Of a stretch of DNA of 64,000 nucleotides, positions 48,564-58,655 are shown one piece after another. The translations under genes were made by a program, and so were the position numbers. The DNA is from Methanolinea sp. Lineage in GTDB: Archaea; Halobacteriota; Methanomicrobia; Methanomicrobiales; Methanospirillaceae. Each line of letters starts with the position of its first letter. Position 1 is the stretch's first letter. The stretch spans positions 19,950-83,949 of the forward strand of contig JANIHI010000007.1 in NCBI GenBank assembly GCA_024518585.1, read 5' to 3'. The notes below the pieces were generated by a model. That model searched no databases and was not told the DNA's origin. It saw nothing but the letters and a program-made list of their open reading frames with translations.

Positions 48564-49412
48564 ATGTCCATCGCCGTCGTCTTTGACAGTGCCGGGACCC
48601 TCCTCCACACCTACCGGGTTGCAAAAAACGTCCTTTCCGGCCAACTGCTTCCCGGTATCGAGACGGTCAGCCTCACCTTCTCGTCTCCCGACCGCGTCCT
48701 CGTTGTTGTCCACGTCCACTCCCGCGACGTAATCGGGGCCCCCGGGGACCTCCTCTTCTCGGATTACCTCAAGGCGAACAGGATAGGCTTTGGCATCAGC
48801 TGCACCCGCAAGGTCCTGGCCGCCGACGATGTGGCACAGGCCCTCTACAACTCGCAGCAGGGGACGGTCGGGGACCTCAAGGACTGTATCCGGCATGTCT
48901 GGCAGGTATGCCGGAAGGAAGCGGTGGTGACGTTGAACAGCGGAGTGATCATCAACATGGCCATCCCCGGCATCGAGTTCATGGTCACGACCGGGGGACG
49001 ACCGTTCGAGGGTGCACGGGAAGCGATCAGTGAACTCCACCGGATGGGTATCCCCACGTTCATCGCGTCCGGCGACCGCGTCACCAAGCTCGAGAAGATG
49101 GCAGACTACCTTGGCATCCCCCGGGACAGGGTCTTTGGGGTGGCTACCCCGACGGTGAAGGCCCAGATCGTTGCCGACCTCAAGCGGGAGTATGACTGCG
49201 TGGTCATGGTCGGGGACGGCATCAACGACCTGTGTGCAATGAAGAGTGCGGACGTGGCAATCCTCTCGGAGGAACAGTCCGGAGAAAAACACCCCGAGCT
49301 CTACGAGGCCGCCGACCACGTGGTCAAGAGCGTACGGGAGGTTGTTGCCATCGTGCGGGGCCTGAACCAGTGCGAATCGTCGGCGGAGCGGCGTGCACAA
49401 GATGAAAAGTAA
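48564..49412 (+). CDS. HAD-superfamily protein, soluble P-type-ATPase-like
   Basis: VFDSAGTLL motif I variant, FIASGD, VVMVGDGINDLCAMKSADVAIL. Confidence 0.8.
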   Translation: MSIAVVFDSAGTLLHTYRVAKNVLSGQLLPGIETVSLTFSSPDRVLVVVHVHSRDVIGAPGDLLFSDYLKANRIGFGISCTRKVLAADDVAQALYNSQQGTVGDLKDCIRHVWQVCRKEAVVTLNSGVIINMAIPGIEFMVTTGGRPFEGAREAISELHRMGIPTFIASGDRVTKLEKMADYLGIPRDRVFGVATPTVKAQIVADLKREYDCVVMVGDGINDLCAMKSADVAILSEEQSGEKHPELYEAADHVVKSVREVVAIVRGLNQCESSAERRAQDEK

Positions 49413-49452
49413 TATGCACCCAGCACCACATTCACTAGTGAGAGGATTATAA

Positions 49453-51066
49453 ATGAACCCCCTGATCACCGTGAAGGATCTCTGCATGGACTTTGACGGG
49501 AAGAGAGTCCTGAAGAATATCTCTTTTGAGATCAGTGAGGGAGAAGTTCTGGGGATTATCGGGCGCAGCGGGGTAGGAAAGACAGTGCTCATGCACCTGC
49601 TGAGGGGTGTGGAGCAGCCCCCCACCTCCGGGCAGATCATCTACCATGTTGCCGTGTGCGATTCCTGCCCCTATGTCGGAGTCGGGGGCATGGCAGGAAA
49701 GACCTGCCCGTCTTGCGGCAAGGTCCTCCGTGCACAGGACATCGACCTCTGGAACGAGAAGGATGAGGAGCTCCGCCGGCGGCTGATGCGCCGCACTGCC
49801 ATCATGTTCCAGAGGACTTTTGCGCTCTACGGCAATGACAGGGTGATAGAGAACGTTCTCCATGCCCTCGACGATATCGATTATCCCCCGGACAAGGCGA
49901 TCAACCGGGCCGCCGACCTCCTTGACCAGGTCCGTCTCTCCCACCGGATGATGCACATCGCCCGCGACCTGTCCGGAGGGGAGAAACAGCGCGTGGTCCT
50001 TGCCCGCCAGCTGGCGAAGGAACCATTCCTCCTCTTTGCCGACGAACCGACCGGGACCCTCGACCCGGAGACTGCCGACCTGGTCCACCGGATGCTCGTC
50101 GAGGCCTCGGAGAGGAACCACATGGGAATGGTTGTCACGTCCCACTTCTCCCAGGTGATAAAGACTCTTGCGGACCGGGCCATGCTCCTCGTCGATGGCG
50201 AGGTCAGGATGCTCGGATCGCCCGAAGAAGTCATCACCAGGTTCATGGCCGATTTCTCTGATACGGAGACATTCGAGGTCCCGCAATTCGGAAAGGAGAT
50301 CCTGATCGCCCGCGACGTGTACAAGCGGTACATCTCTGTTGACAGGGGGGTTGTGCGGGCTGTCAACGGCGTCACCTTCGAGGTCAGGGAGAAAGAAATA
50401 TTTGGCATCATTGGCAAGAGCGGTGCCGGCAAGACCACGCTCTCCCGGATAATGGCAGGGATCATCGAACCCACGACGGGAGAGATGATCATCCGGATCG
50501 GTGACGACTCGGTTGACATGACAAAACCCGGGATCGAGAACCGTGGCAGGGCCAAGAGCTACATCGGTCTCCTCCACCAGGAGTATGACCTCTACCCCCA
50601 CAGGACCGTTCTCGACAACCTCACCGACGCAATCGGGCTCGAGTTCCCCAAGGAACTGGCGATGAGGAAGGCCGTCATCACCCTCAGGATGGCAGGTTTT
50701 TCTGAAGAGAAGAGCAGGGAGATCCTTGACCGCCTCCCCGGCCAGCTCTCCGAGGGTGAACGGCACCGGGTCGCGCTTGCTCAGGTCCTCATCCGGGAAC
50801 CCCGGATGGTCATCCTCGATGAACCGACCGGCACGATGGACCCCCTGACCAAGGTGGACGTCAAGCACTCCATCATGCATGCACGGGACGAGATGGACGA
50901 GACCTTCATCGTTGTCTCCCACGACATTGATTTCGCCCGGGAGATCTGTGACAGGCTTGCCCTCATGCGAGGGGGGAAGATCGTCCAGATCGGGAAGACC
51001 GCAGACGTGCTTGCGACCCTCACGGCGGAAGAACGGGAGGTCATGGGGAAGGCAGCGCCATCCTGA
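49453..51066 (+). CDS. atwA: Methyl-coenzyme M reductase system component A2 (tandem ABC ATPase)
   Basis: GIIGRSGVGKTVLMHLLRG ... CDSCPYVGVGGMAGKTCPSCG insert ... second GIIGKSGAGKTTLSRIMAG. Confidence 0.93.
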   Translation: MNPLITVKDLCMDFDGKRVLKNISFEISEGEVLGIIGRSGVGKTVLMHLLRGVEQPPTSGQIIYHVAVCDSCPYVGVGGMAGKTCPSCGKVLRAQDIDLWNEKDEELRRRLMRRTAIMFQRTFALYGNDRVIENVLHALDDIDYPPDKAINRAADLLDQVRLSHRMMHIARDLSGGEKQRVVLARQLAKEPFLLFADEPTGTLDPETADLVHRMLVEASERNHMGMVVTSHFSQVIKTLADRAMLLVDGEVRMLGSPEEVITRFMADFSDTETFEVPQFGKEILIARDVYKRYISVDRGVVRAVNGVTFEVREKEIFGIIGKSGAGKTTLSRIMAGIIEPTTGEMIIRIGDDSVDMTKPGIENRGRAKSYIGLLHQEYDLYPHRTVLDNLTDAIGLEFPKELAMRKAVITLRMAGFSEEKSREILDRLPGQLSEGERHRVALAQVLIREPRMVILDEPTGTMDPLTKVDVKHSIMHARDEMDETFIVVSHDIDFAREICDRLALMRGGKIVQIGKTADVLATLTAEEREVMGKAAPS

Positions 51067-51077
51067 CGGGTCAGGCC

Positions 51078-52607
51078 ATGATAACCCTTTTCATCGATGG
51101 GGAAAGGCGTTCCGTCCACGAAGGTATGACCCTTGGGGAGATCCTCCCTGACCGGGACCCGGCTTGCCAGGTCGCGGTGATCCGGCCGGGAGCCCGGGAG
51201 TCGTCCGTGACGGGGAGCATGAGACTGGTGACCACTGCCGGTGAGATCACGGCCGAGCTGCTCCCCGCCGGTCAGGACATACTCCAGTCACCCGATCTCC
51301 CGTTCCCCCTCCGTGTCCACTGGCATGACAGGTACGCTGTTGCATTCGGTCCGTTTCCTTCACGGTTCGTCCCGGCAAGGAAGCCCCACCTGTACGAGAG
51401 GGGTGACCTGATCCTCGGGTGCGGGGGGTACGACCCCGGACGGTCCTACCTTATATTCTCGAAGATCCGGCACACCGCAGACCATGGTGCCGCAGCAGGA
51501 GGAGGGGTCATTGGGAAAGTCGTGAGCGGGAGGGGAGCTATCGACCGCTGGGGCACGAGCGACCAGGTCACGGCGGTCACACCGGTCGTCAACTGGGCCG
51601 ATACCAGCCGGTCATTCACGACCCGGGACAGCTCCCTGCCGCTTGAGGATGGCATGGAGATCATCACCCATGCCCGGATCACTGCCCAGGGGTTCGCCGG
51701 AGGCAGGGTGGTCTCTACCGACGCTGCCGAGACGGTCGAGCACATGCTCCTTGCCCTCTCGGGAGGGCACTTCTCAGTCGGGAGGGCTTCGAGCACTTAC
51801 ATCCAGGACGAAAGGGCGGCCGGGACAGAGGTGCCCTTCGAGGTCAAGTCGGCCCGGCGGGAAGGGTTCGTCACGACGAGGACGCGGGGCAGGTCGATGG
51901 GTTCACTCTACATCTATACCCGGGATATCCCTGCGTCGCCGTCCCATACCCTCCTCGGGCAGGTCACACACGGCCTTGAACTCGCCCGACTGGTGAAGGC
52001 CCAGGATACCTTCTGCGTCAGGGTCGAGCCGGAACGCTTTGACCTCGTCGGCCTCTTCCTCGGGGAGGCCCGTGCCCTTGCAACGCAGAGGGGAATTGCC
52101 ATCGAGACCGGTTCTGACGGGGACAACCTTGTCGTCGTTGACCAGGACCCCCCCACAACCCTCGAGAGTCTTATGGCCGGAAAGGTGACGCTCTCCACTG
52201 TCCCTCTTGCCCACGTCATCGATATTACCCTCGATGACTCGGGCGCTCCCGGGTCATGCGAGATATTCCGGAGGCTCACCGGCCTGCACCGGCACCGGGT
52301 AGGAAAAATCCCCTTCTTCTTTCACTTCGAGGACGTGTACCTCTTCAAGCCGCTCATCCCCGCCGGCATCAACATCCACCCCGAGAACCTGCCGTCCGAC
52401 ATCGTGAAGCCGGGGACGCTGGCCATGACCAACGATTCGAGGAGGGGTTCAGGTCTCGTCGGGGTGCGGACGAGCGAGAACAGTGAATTCGGCCCGACAT
52501 CGGAACCATTCGAAGGGACAAACATCATCGGCAGGGTCCATGACCTGGAGAAGCTCCGGGCCTTGAAAGAGAACCAGATCGTATTCATCAGGGAAGTGAG
52601 TCTATGA
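51078..52607 (+). CDS. mmp3: Methanogenesis marker protein 3
   Basis: Length, synteny directly after atwA, AAETVEHMLLALSGGHFSVGRASSTYIQDERAAGTEVPFE. Confidence 0.85.
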   Translation: MITLFIDGERRSVHEGMTLGEILPDRDPACQVAVIRPGARESSVTGSMRLVTTAGEITAELLPAGQDILQSPDLPFPLRVHWHDRYAVAFGPFPSRFVPARKPHLYERGDLILGCGGYDPGRSYLIFSKIRHTADHGAAAGGGVIGKVVSGRGAIDRWGTSDQVTAVTPVVNWADTSRSFTTRDSSLPLEDGMEIITHARITAQGFAGGRVVSTDAAETVEHMLLALSGGHFSVGRASSTYIQDERAAGTEVPFEVKSARREGFVTTRTRGRSMGSLYIYTRDIPASPSHTLLGQVTHGLELARLVKAQDTFCVRVEPERFDLVGLFLGEARALATQRGIAIETGSDGDNLVVVDQDPPTTLESLMAGKVTLSTVPLAHVIDITLDDSGAPGSCEIFRRLTGLHRHRVGKIPFFFHFEDVYLFKPLIPAGINIHPENLPSDIVKPGTLAMTNDSRRGSGLVGVRTSENSEFGPTSEPFEGTNIIGRVHDLEKLRALKENQIVFIREVSL

Positions 52608-53062
52608 ATACCTACATACCCCGCCTCGTCGGAACGGTGACGAAGTACGTCTTTGTCGAGTCACCGGAGATGACCCCCTCTGACCTGGCGATACGCGCCT
52701 ACGAAATCTCGCAGGGAGTGATGATCAAGGAGACGTGTTTTGGCCTCCAGGTCACAGGAAATGAGGGGGACGTCAACCGCATCATTGAGTTTCTCCGGAG
52801 CCTTGACCAGACCCACATCTTTGTCAAGGATCGGGGATTTCCTCCCGGGGACCCCCGGCGCTGCAGGGCCAACCTGGGAGGTGCCCGACCCGGTTATTTC
52901 GGGCACGAGTTCGAGATCGGGCTGATCAGGTTCATATCAAGTGGTCTTGCGGCTCTCCCCAACCGGGCACCGGGAGTCGTGGCAAAACCCCCCTCGCCCC
53001 GTGCGACCCCGCGGCTCGACGCAGCCCGGCTCAAGGCGATCATCGAATCACAGGAGTCCTGA
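52604..53062 (+). CDS. mmp6: Methanogenesis marker protein 6
   Basis: ATGA overlap with mmp3; KETCFGLQVTGNEGDVNRIIEFLRSLDQTHIFVKDRGFPPGDPRRCRANLGGARPGYFGHEFE. Confidence 0.85.
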   Translation: MNTYIPRLVGTVTKYVFVESPEMTPSDLAIRAYEISQGVMIKETCFGLQVTGNEGDVNRIIEFLRSLDQTHIFVKDRGFPPGDPRRCRANLGGARPGYFGHEFEIGLIRFISSGLAALPNRAPGVVAKPPSPRATPRLDAARLKAIIESQES

Positions 53063-53063
53063 C

Positions 53064-53513
53064 ATGGCAAATGTCTTCATTTACCCCACCACGAGCCTCA
53101 TCCTCTCTGACCTCGTTGCGCGGTTCGGCCACAAACCCCTCTCGGCCGCCCTCCAGGTCCGGGAGATCATCCAGACCCCCGGCATCGAGTCTCCCCCCCT
53201 CCAGATTACACCCGAGGACCCCAAGAAGGGGCTCCGGTGGGCTGCCGTTGAGGTGCCATCCGGTGTGCGGGGCAGGATGGCGATCTACGGGCCGCTCCTC
53301 GACAGGGCCGAGGCGGCGATCATCGTCAACAATGCCGAGTACTCGTTCGGGTGCATGGGGTGCGCCCGCACGAACGAGTTGCTCACGTTCCTGATCCGGA
53401 AGAAGGGTATCCCCGTCCTCGACCTCGAATACCCTACCACGGAGGAGGAAGGCGTGGAGTTCGTGGCTGCGATCAGGCAATTCCTGGACTCGCTTGGAGG
53501 GGGCGGGTCATGA
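53064..53513 (+). CDS. mmp5: Methanogenesis marker protein 5
   Basis: ATG at 53064: [26 protein letters not shown]...[36 protein letters not shown]. Confidence 0.85.
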   Translation: MANVFIYPTTSLILSDLVARFGHKPLSAALQVREIIQTPGIESPPLQITPEDPKKGLRWAAVEVPSGVRGRMAIYGPLLDRAEAAIIVNNAEYSFGCMGCARTNELLTFLIRKKGIPVLDLEYPTTEEEGVEFVAAIRQFLDSLGGGGS

Positions 53514-54745
53514 GCAGGGTCCGGATAGCCCAGCTCTCCTGCGGCCCGGAGTACAGCGGTGTCCAGAAGGAGATTAACGAGGCTGCAGCGGCTGTCGATG
53601 CAGACATCTTCTTCCCCGACATGAAACTTGCCGATATCAGGAAGTCATACTCTGACTTTGGCCTCGATATCAGGAGCCCGGACCTCAAGCTCGCGATCGC
53701 ACGGGCGAAGGCCCTCGTCGAGGGGAGAGTCGAGGCAGATGCCGTCTTCATTGCAACATGCTTCCGGTGTGCCGAGGCTGCAATCGTCCGCAACGAACTG
53801 CGGAGGTACATCCACGAGCACTCGCGGCTTCCCGTCGTGAGTTACTCGTTCACAGAGCGGACCACCGCCGGGACCCTCCTCACGCGGATGGAGGCTCTCA
53901 CGACCATCGCCCGCCGCCGTGCACTCCTGGCGCGTGAAGTCCAGGAGGGTCTCACGATGGGGGTTGATTCCGGGTCAAGTACGACAAAGGCCGTCGTCAT
54001 GAAGGACAACCGGATCATCGGGTCAGGGTGGCTCCCGACGACAGGGGTCATCAGGAGTGCCGACGAGGCTGTTGACCAGGCTCTCTCGGCAGCGGGCGTG
54101 ACGCGGGGAGAGATCCAGGCCGTCGGGACGACGGGGTACGGAAGGTTCCTCGTCGGGGAACACCTCAAGGCAGACCTCGTCCAGGAGGAACTGACCGTCA
54201 ACTCGAAGGGGGCCGTGTACCTGGCGGATGCACAGCATGGCCCTTCCACCGTCATTGACATCGGGGGCATGGATAACAAGGCCATCAGTGTCCAGGACGG
54301 GATCCCGGGGACCTTCACGATGGGTGGTATCTGCGCCGGTGCGAGCGGGAGGTTCCTCGAGATGACGGCAAAGAGGCTCGGCGTGGATATCACCGAACTT
54401 GGTCCCCTGGCAATGAAAGGTCTCTCCCAGAAGGTCCCGATGAACAGTTACTGCATCGTCTTTGGAACCCAGAGCCTCGTCAATGCCCTTGCTGCGGGCA
54501 GCACCCCCGAGGACGTTGCCGCAGCGGCCTGCCACAGTGTTGCCGAGCAGGTCTTTGAGCAGCAGCTCCAGGAGGTCGACATCAAGGAACCTGTGATCAT
54601 GGTCGGCGGGACGTCCCTCATCCAGGGACTTGTCAAGGCCATGGGTGACCTCCTCCAGACCCAGATCACAGTCCCGCCCTACTCCCAGTACATCGGGGCG
54701 GTGGGGTCTGCCCTGCTCGCATCAGGGTTCATCCGGAGAGAGTGA
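53510..54745 (+). CDS. mmp15: Methanogenesis marker protein 15 (BcrAD/BadFG activase-like)
   Basis: [46 protein letters not shown] at 53510. Confidence 0.9.
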   Translation: MSRVRIAQLSCGPEYSGVQKEINEAAAAVDADIFFPDMKLADIRKSYSDFGLDIRSPDLKLAIARAKALVEGRVEADAVFIATCFRCAEAAIVRNELRRYIHEHSRLPVVSYSFTERTTAGTLLTRMEALTTIARRRALLAREVQEGLTMGVDSGSSTTKAVVMKDNRIIGSGWLPTTGVIRSADEAVDQALSAAGVTRGEIQAVGTTGYGRFLVGEHLKADLVQEELTVNSKGAVYLADAQHGPSTVIDIGGMDNKAISVQDGIPGTFTMGGICAGASGRFLEMTAKRLGVDITELGPLAMKGLSQKVPMNSYCIVFGTQSLVNALAAGSTPEDVAAAACHSVAEQVFEQQLQEVDIKEPVIMVGGTSLIQGLVKAMGDLLQTQITVPPYSQYIGAVGSALLASGFIRRE

Positions 54746-55327
54746 ATGGAGGCAGTGGAGTACTTCGAGGTAGAATGCGACGAGCCGGCCGGGAGAGAGT
54801 ATTACAGGAAGATTGCCGATATCGTCCTCCTCGACCACAACCTCCTCCGGGTTATTGCCAAGCTCCACATCTTCATCGACCCGAAGATCCCCCTTTTTGT
54901 TGCAACCGGTGTCACGCGGAAGCTGCCGGGTGTCGTGCGGCTCCGGGATTTCGCCGACGTCAACAAGAAGGAGTCCTCGGTGACGATTTCCATCGGTGAC
55001 GAGACGTACCTTGCTCCCCTCCTCCGCCTCCTCTGGGAGAAGTTCGGGAAGGACCGCGTCAACCAGCCTGACCGGTTCACCGTCCTGCTGACGCTGGACC
55101 AGGGAGAACAGGAGGGGCTCGAAGACCTGCCCGTCTTTGACCCGAGCGAGACGATCTACAAGGACCTCATCTACGTCCTCCAGGTGATCCAGCCGGAGGG
55201 TTTCAAGGTCCGGCGCCAGTATTACGGGAAGGGCAGGTTCTACCTCGTTGCAAGCGAGGATACTCTCCCTGACGATACCGAGGAGCTCGTCCGCCGGAAG
55301 TTTGCCCTCATGGGAGAAGAGCTATGA
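54746..55327 (+). CDS. mmp17: Methanogenesis marker protein 17
   Basis: Synteny and sequence (EVECDEPAGREYYRKIADIVLLDHNLLRVIAKLHIFIDPKIPLF). Confidence 0.85.
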   Translation: MEAVEYFEVECDEPAGREYYRKIADIVLLDHNLLRVIAKLHIFIDPKIPLFVATGVTRKLPGVVRLRDFADVNKKESSVTISIGDETYLAPLLRLLWEKFGKDRVNQPDRFTVLLTLDQGEQEGLEDLPVFDPSETIYKDLIYVLQVIQPEGFKVRRQYYGKGRFYLVASEDTLPDDTEELVRRKFALMGEEL

Positions 55328-56262
55328 CACACGTCCCGGTCACCTACAAGGGGGGAATATACCGGCACGACGAGATCATCGATCTCATCGAGGACCTCGG
55401 GGGCTATATCATCCAGAAACACGTGATCGCCCAGGAAGTCGTCCTCCAGGCACTCGTGCCCCGCGAGGATATCGAGCTCATCCGGAAGATAGGAAAACCC
55501 CTGACCGGGGAGATCACACCCTCCCCCCTGGTCGGAACAGAGATCGCTGTGGTCAGCCCGTCGCTTGAGATCCACCACCTCCCCCATGCCTCGTGCGATG
55601 TCGCCGAATATATTCGCAGGTTCGGGGCCAAGACCAACATGGTCGGGCTTGCCAGGGGATTTGGCAAGCGGATCGCCCAGCTCAATGACGAGGAGCGGGA
55701 TGTTATCAACGAGCATGACCTTGCTGTCTACCTGCTCGGGGACTTCGAGACCTGCATCGAGCACAAGTTTCCCGTGCTCCGGCGCGGGATCGAGGTGCCC
55801 ATCGTGCTCTGCGGGGGACCGTCAACCGACGCCTTGAGGAAGATCATCGACCCGCCGGTCGACGGGTACGTGGGAGGAGTCGGCCGGTTCATGCACAGGA
55901 CAAAGGAGTCCGAGGAGATAGAGAAACTGGAAGAGGTGGTTGCAGAGATTACCCGCATCCTGGACAGGAGGAGGGAGGAACTAGCAAAAGACCCGCTCTC
56001 GATCTCGCCGGCCCGCTTAATGGACATCATTGCCGAGAACGTGGACGAGATCCACGATGTCCTCTCCCCCACCCCCCTCACGGTCCAGATGCAGGGGCTC
56101 CGCGTCAAGCTCCCGTACGATACCTTCGCTCCCGTGATACGCAGGGTCGAGGTGGACGAAGGGGTGACCATCGGTGACCTGGCAACCGTCGCCCCGTCCC
56201 GCATGAGGGACTATATCCTCGTGCGCATCAGGCCTTTCTCTGAGACCAGCGTCGTCCTTTAA
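55324..56262 (+). CDS. mmp7: Methanogenesis marker protein 7
   Basis: ATGA overlap with mmp17; VTYKGGIYRHDEIIDLIEDLGGYIIQKHVIAQEVVLQ. Confidence 0.87.
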   Translation: MTHVPVTYKGGIYRHDEIIDLIEDLGGYIIQKHVIAQEVVLQALVPREDIELIRKIGKPLTGEITPSPLVGTEIAVVSPSLEIHHLPHASCDVAEYIRRFGAKTNMVGLARGFGKRIAQLNDEERDVINEHDLAVYLLGDFETCIEHKFPVLRRGIEVPIVLCGGPSTDALRKIIDPPVDGYVGGVGRFMHRTKESEEIEKLEEVVAEITRILDRRREELAKDPLSISPARLMDIIAENVDEIHDVLSPTPLTVQMQGLRVKLPYDTFAPVIRRVEVDEGVTIGDLATVAPSRMRDYILVRIRPFSETSVVL

Positions 56263-56308
56263 AGGACGGGGACGTCCCGGGGAGACGAGGGGTCTCTTTC
56301 TCTTTCCA

Positions 56309-56851
56309 TCAGGCGGCAAATATCTCGGCGAGCTCGTAATACTGGTAATCCCGGTAGGGGATGGGGTCTGTCGAAAACCTCCATATCTTCCCGGGAGGCA
56401 GGGAGTTGACACTGGCATAGGTATTTCCGAGCAGGTTGCCGTTTGCATTGTAGAGGTTGAACTGGAGGGTGACGTGGCTGATCCGTGCCTGTTCTTCGTT
56501 CTTTATTCGTCCGGAAAGGAACTTTTGCCCTGATGCATCGGTCTCCTCCCTGATGTCCATCACGACGAGGCGGAGACCTTTCTGTGGCCGTGCCAGGACG
56601 TACCCGTAAGGAGTGGCGACATAGTGCGCCGGGCCTCCTGCATCAGCTGCCACCTGCACCACGCCGGGGACTGGTTCTTCCCGTGTCACGGCCGGATAAG
56701 GACCTTCGGTCGGCAATGCCGTCGGAGAGGTCTCCCCTCCGTGCCCCTGGTCCGGCAGCAGGACCTCGGGCGAAAGGCACCCGGATGCAAGGATCACAAT
56801 TCCCATGATGCTTATTGAGGCAAGGGCAGACCAGGTATTCGTGCGTCTCAT
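56309..56851 (-). CDS. Putative lipoprotein (FxLYD-like C-terminal domain)
   Basis: MGIVILASGCLSPE lipobox; LSGRIKNEEQARISHVTLQFNLYNANGNLLGNTYASVNSLPPGKIWRF. Confidence 0.7.
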   Translation of the reverse strand: MRRTNTWSALASISIMGIVILASGCLSPEVLLPDQGHGGETSPTALPTEGPYPAVTREEPVPGVVQVAADAGGPAHYVATPYGYVLARPQKGLRLVVMDIREETDASGQKFLSGRIKNEEQARISHVTLQFNLYNANGNLLGNTYASVNSLPPGKIWRFSTDPIPYRDYQYYELAEIFAA

Positions 56852-56974
56852 TCAATCCACGTCCCTTCAAAGAGACTGGAAGCTGTCCACTGATAAAAGA
56901 TGCGCCTGCAGGAGGGGGAGAGCCCGGGACGTTGTGTTTTTGACTGGAAAAAAAAAGGGAAAAATTTCCAGTGA

Positions 56975-58612
56975 TCACCGGGGTGCGGGAGGGATGATGT
57001 CATCCGGTCCGTTCACGATGACAAGCTGCGTCAGGGCCTCTATGACGGGGAGGAGGGCGGGAGGGACTGCCCCGTCATCTGCGGTAACGGTTTTTCCCTT
57101 GTACGTGATCTGGTACGTGAAGTAATCTGCACTGCCGGGAGGTGCCCGGTAGGAAGGCGCAAGGGCCCCGAATCCTGATGCAGCAAGGTCCTCCTCAAGG
57201 GACTGCAGGACCGCCGGGGGGAGGAGGAAACTGGCCGTGTACTCCTTTCTCTCGAGGACCGCGGTCCCATCCGGGAGAATGACAAGGTGGTCGTTCATGC
57301 CGGCAAAGCCTCCCGTTCTCCAGAACTCGACGAGGGGCGTTTGGTCCCTGGCAGACTGCCTCTCAAAGACGAGGATCTCCCGCCCCCCTGCATCCCTGAT
57401 CACGAGCTGTGTGCCCCTGACCTCCCATGATGCCGCCTCCCCGAGGAGCTGCAGGTAGATCGTCTCCTGTCTTAAGAACAGGCGGGAGACATCAGGGCAG
57501 TACATCATCGTCGACGTCGGGACTCCAACCTCCATCGTATGTCCTTTTGCAGAATATGGTGCAGAGTAGAGGTTGCACCCGGCTGTCCCGCTGACCTGGC
57601 CGTTATCACCAAAGACGGCAGTAACGTCCCTGTCGCGAATGGCAGGTGACAAGCCGTTCTCCCGTGCCAGTTCGGTCAATATCCAGGTGCCGGCCAGGGT
57701 ATCTCCCCCGGGCCCGCCGGGTGGTGACCGCGCCTGGATGGTGAGGATCGTCACGGGTATTCCCCACATCTGGACCGTCGCTGTCCCGGGGGAGGTTCTT
57801 GCAGTGAAAGAGACCTCGAGGCCATCGACCTCGAACTTTTCAGGGAGGTTGAGGGGCAGGTAATGCGTCCCGCTCAACGACTCAATTCCATAGAATCCCC
57901 CTTCGAGGTCAACGTACCGGATGGTCCCCTCGGCAGTTATCTCTTCTCCCAGGGGTTGGACCGATAAGATGCGGAGAGGTATTCCCCACATTTTGATGGT
58001 AGGGACACCGGGACGGAGAAAACCCATGAATGATACCCTCGTCCCCTCAGCCCTGCAGGAGGGGGGCAGTGTATCAGGCAGGTACCGTGACCCGTCATCA
58101 CCGATGATCCCGAAAAAACCACCCTCGAGGTCGACATAGACCACTGTACCTTTCCCGGAAACGATATTACGGAGAGGTGTCAGGTTTTTCGGGACCTTCT
58201 CTTTCATCTCCTGGTAGAGCGGGGTCTCGTTCCGGTGGCTGTTATTTCCGGCCGGGAAACCGAGGGCGGCACGTCCCCCGGGGACAGGGATACGACGACT
58301 CTCGCCAATCCGCCCGGATAGGGGTACAACCTTTCCGGGAATGCCAGCGGAAAACGCCGTATCAGTTTTCTGCAGGGAAAATGATGAAAATTCAGTGGTT
58401 TTTCCCTTCACGGTACTCTGGGGTTGTGCCTGGACTGCGCCCATTGCACCAAAAAGGAGCGCAATGGCAAGCAGGAGGCACAGGGAGTGTTGAAAAAGAC
58501 TCCGTTTTATCATATCTCTCTTCCTGGTCCGGGTGTGAATCCGAACTGATAGAGAGTTACGGACGTCCTTCATTAAAAATCTGTTCAAAACTGCGAATTT
58601 TTTTGCACTCAT
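56975..58612 (-). CDS. Secreted protein with duplicated domain and META (HslJ-like) domain
   Basis: Signal-like ALLFGAMGAVQAQ; two copies of YVDLEGGF(F/Y)GI...MWGIP; LAGTWILTELARENG...VSGTAGCNLYSAPYSAKG...MMYCPDVSRLFLRQE. Confidence 0.75.
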   Translation of the reverse strand: MSAKKFAVLNRFLMKDVRNSLSVRIHTRTRKRDMIKRSLFQHSLCLLLAIALLFGAMGAVQAQPQSTVKGKTTEFSSFSLQKTDTAFSAGIPGKVVPLSGRIGESRRIPVPGGRAALGFPAGNNSHRNETPLYQEMKEKVPKNLTPLRNIVSGKGTVVYVDLEGGFFGIIGDDGSRYLPDTLPPSCRAEGTRVSFMGFLRPGVPTIKMWGIPLRILSVQPLGEEITAEGTIRYVDLEGGFYGIESLSGTHYLPLNLPEKFEVDGLEVSFTARTSPGTATVQMWGIPVTILTIQARSPPGGPGGDTLAGTWILTELARENGLSPAIRDRDVTAVFGDNGQVSGTAGCNLYSAPYSAKGHTMEVGVPTSTMMYCPDVSRLFLRQETIYLQLLGEAASWEVRGTQLVIRDAGGREILVFERQSARDQTPLVEFWRTGGFAGMNDHLVILPDGTAVLERKEYTASFLLPPAVLQSLEEDLAASGFGALAPSYRAPPGSADYFTYQITYKGKTVTADDGAVPPALLPVIEALTQLVIVNGPDDIIPPAPR

Positions 58613-58655
58613 CGCATCCTTCCATCACCCTCAAATAGGGTCGCGGTGGATATGT

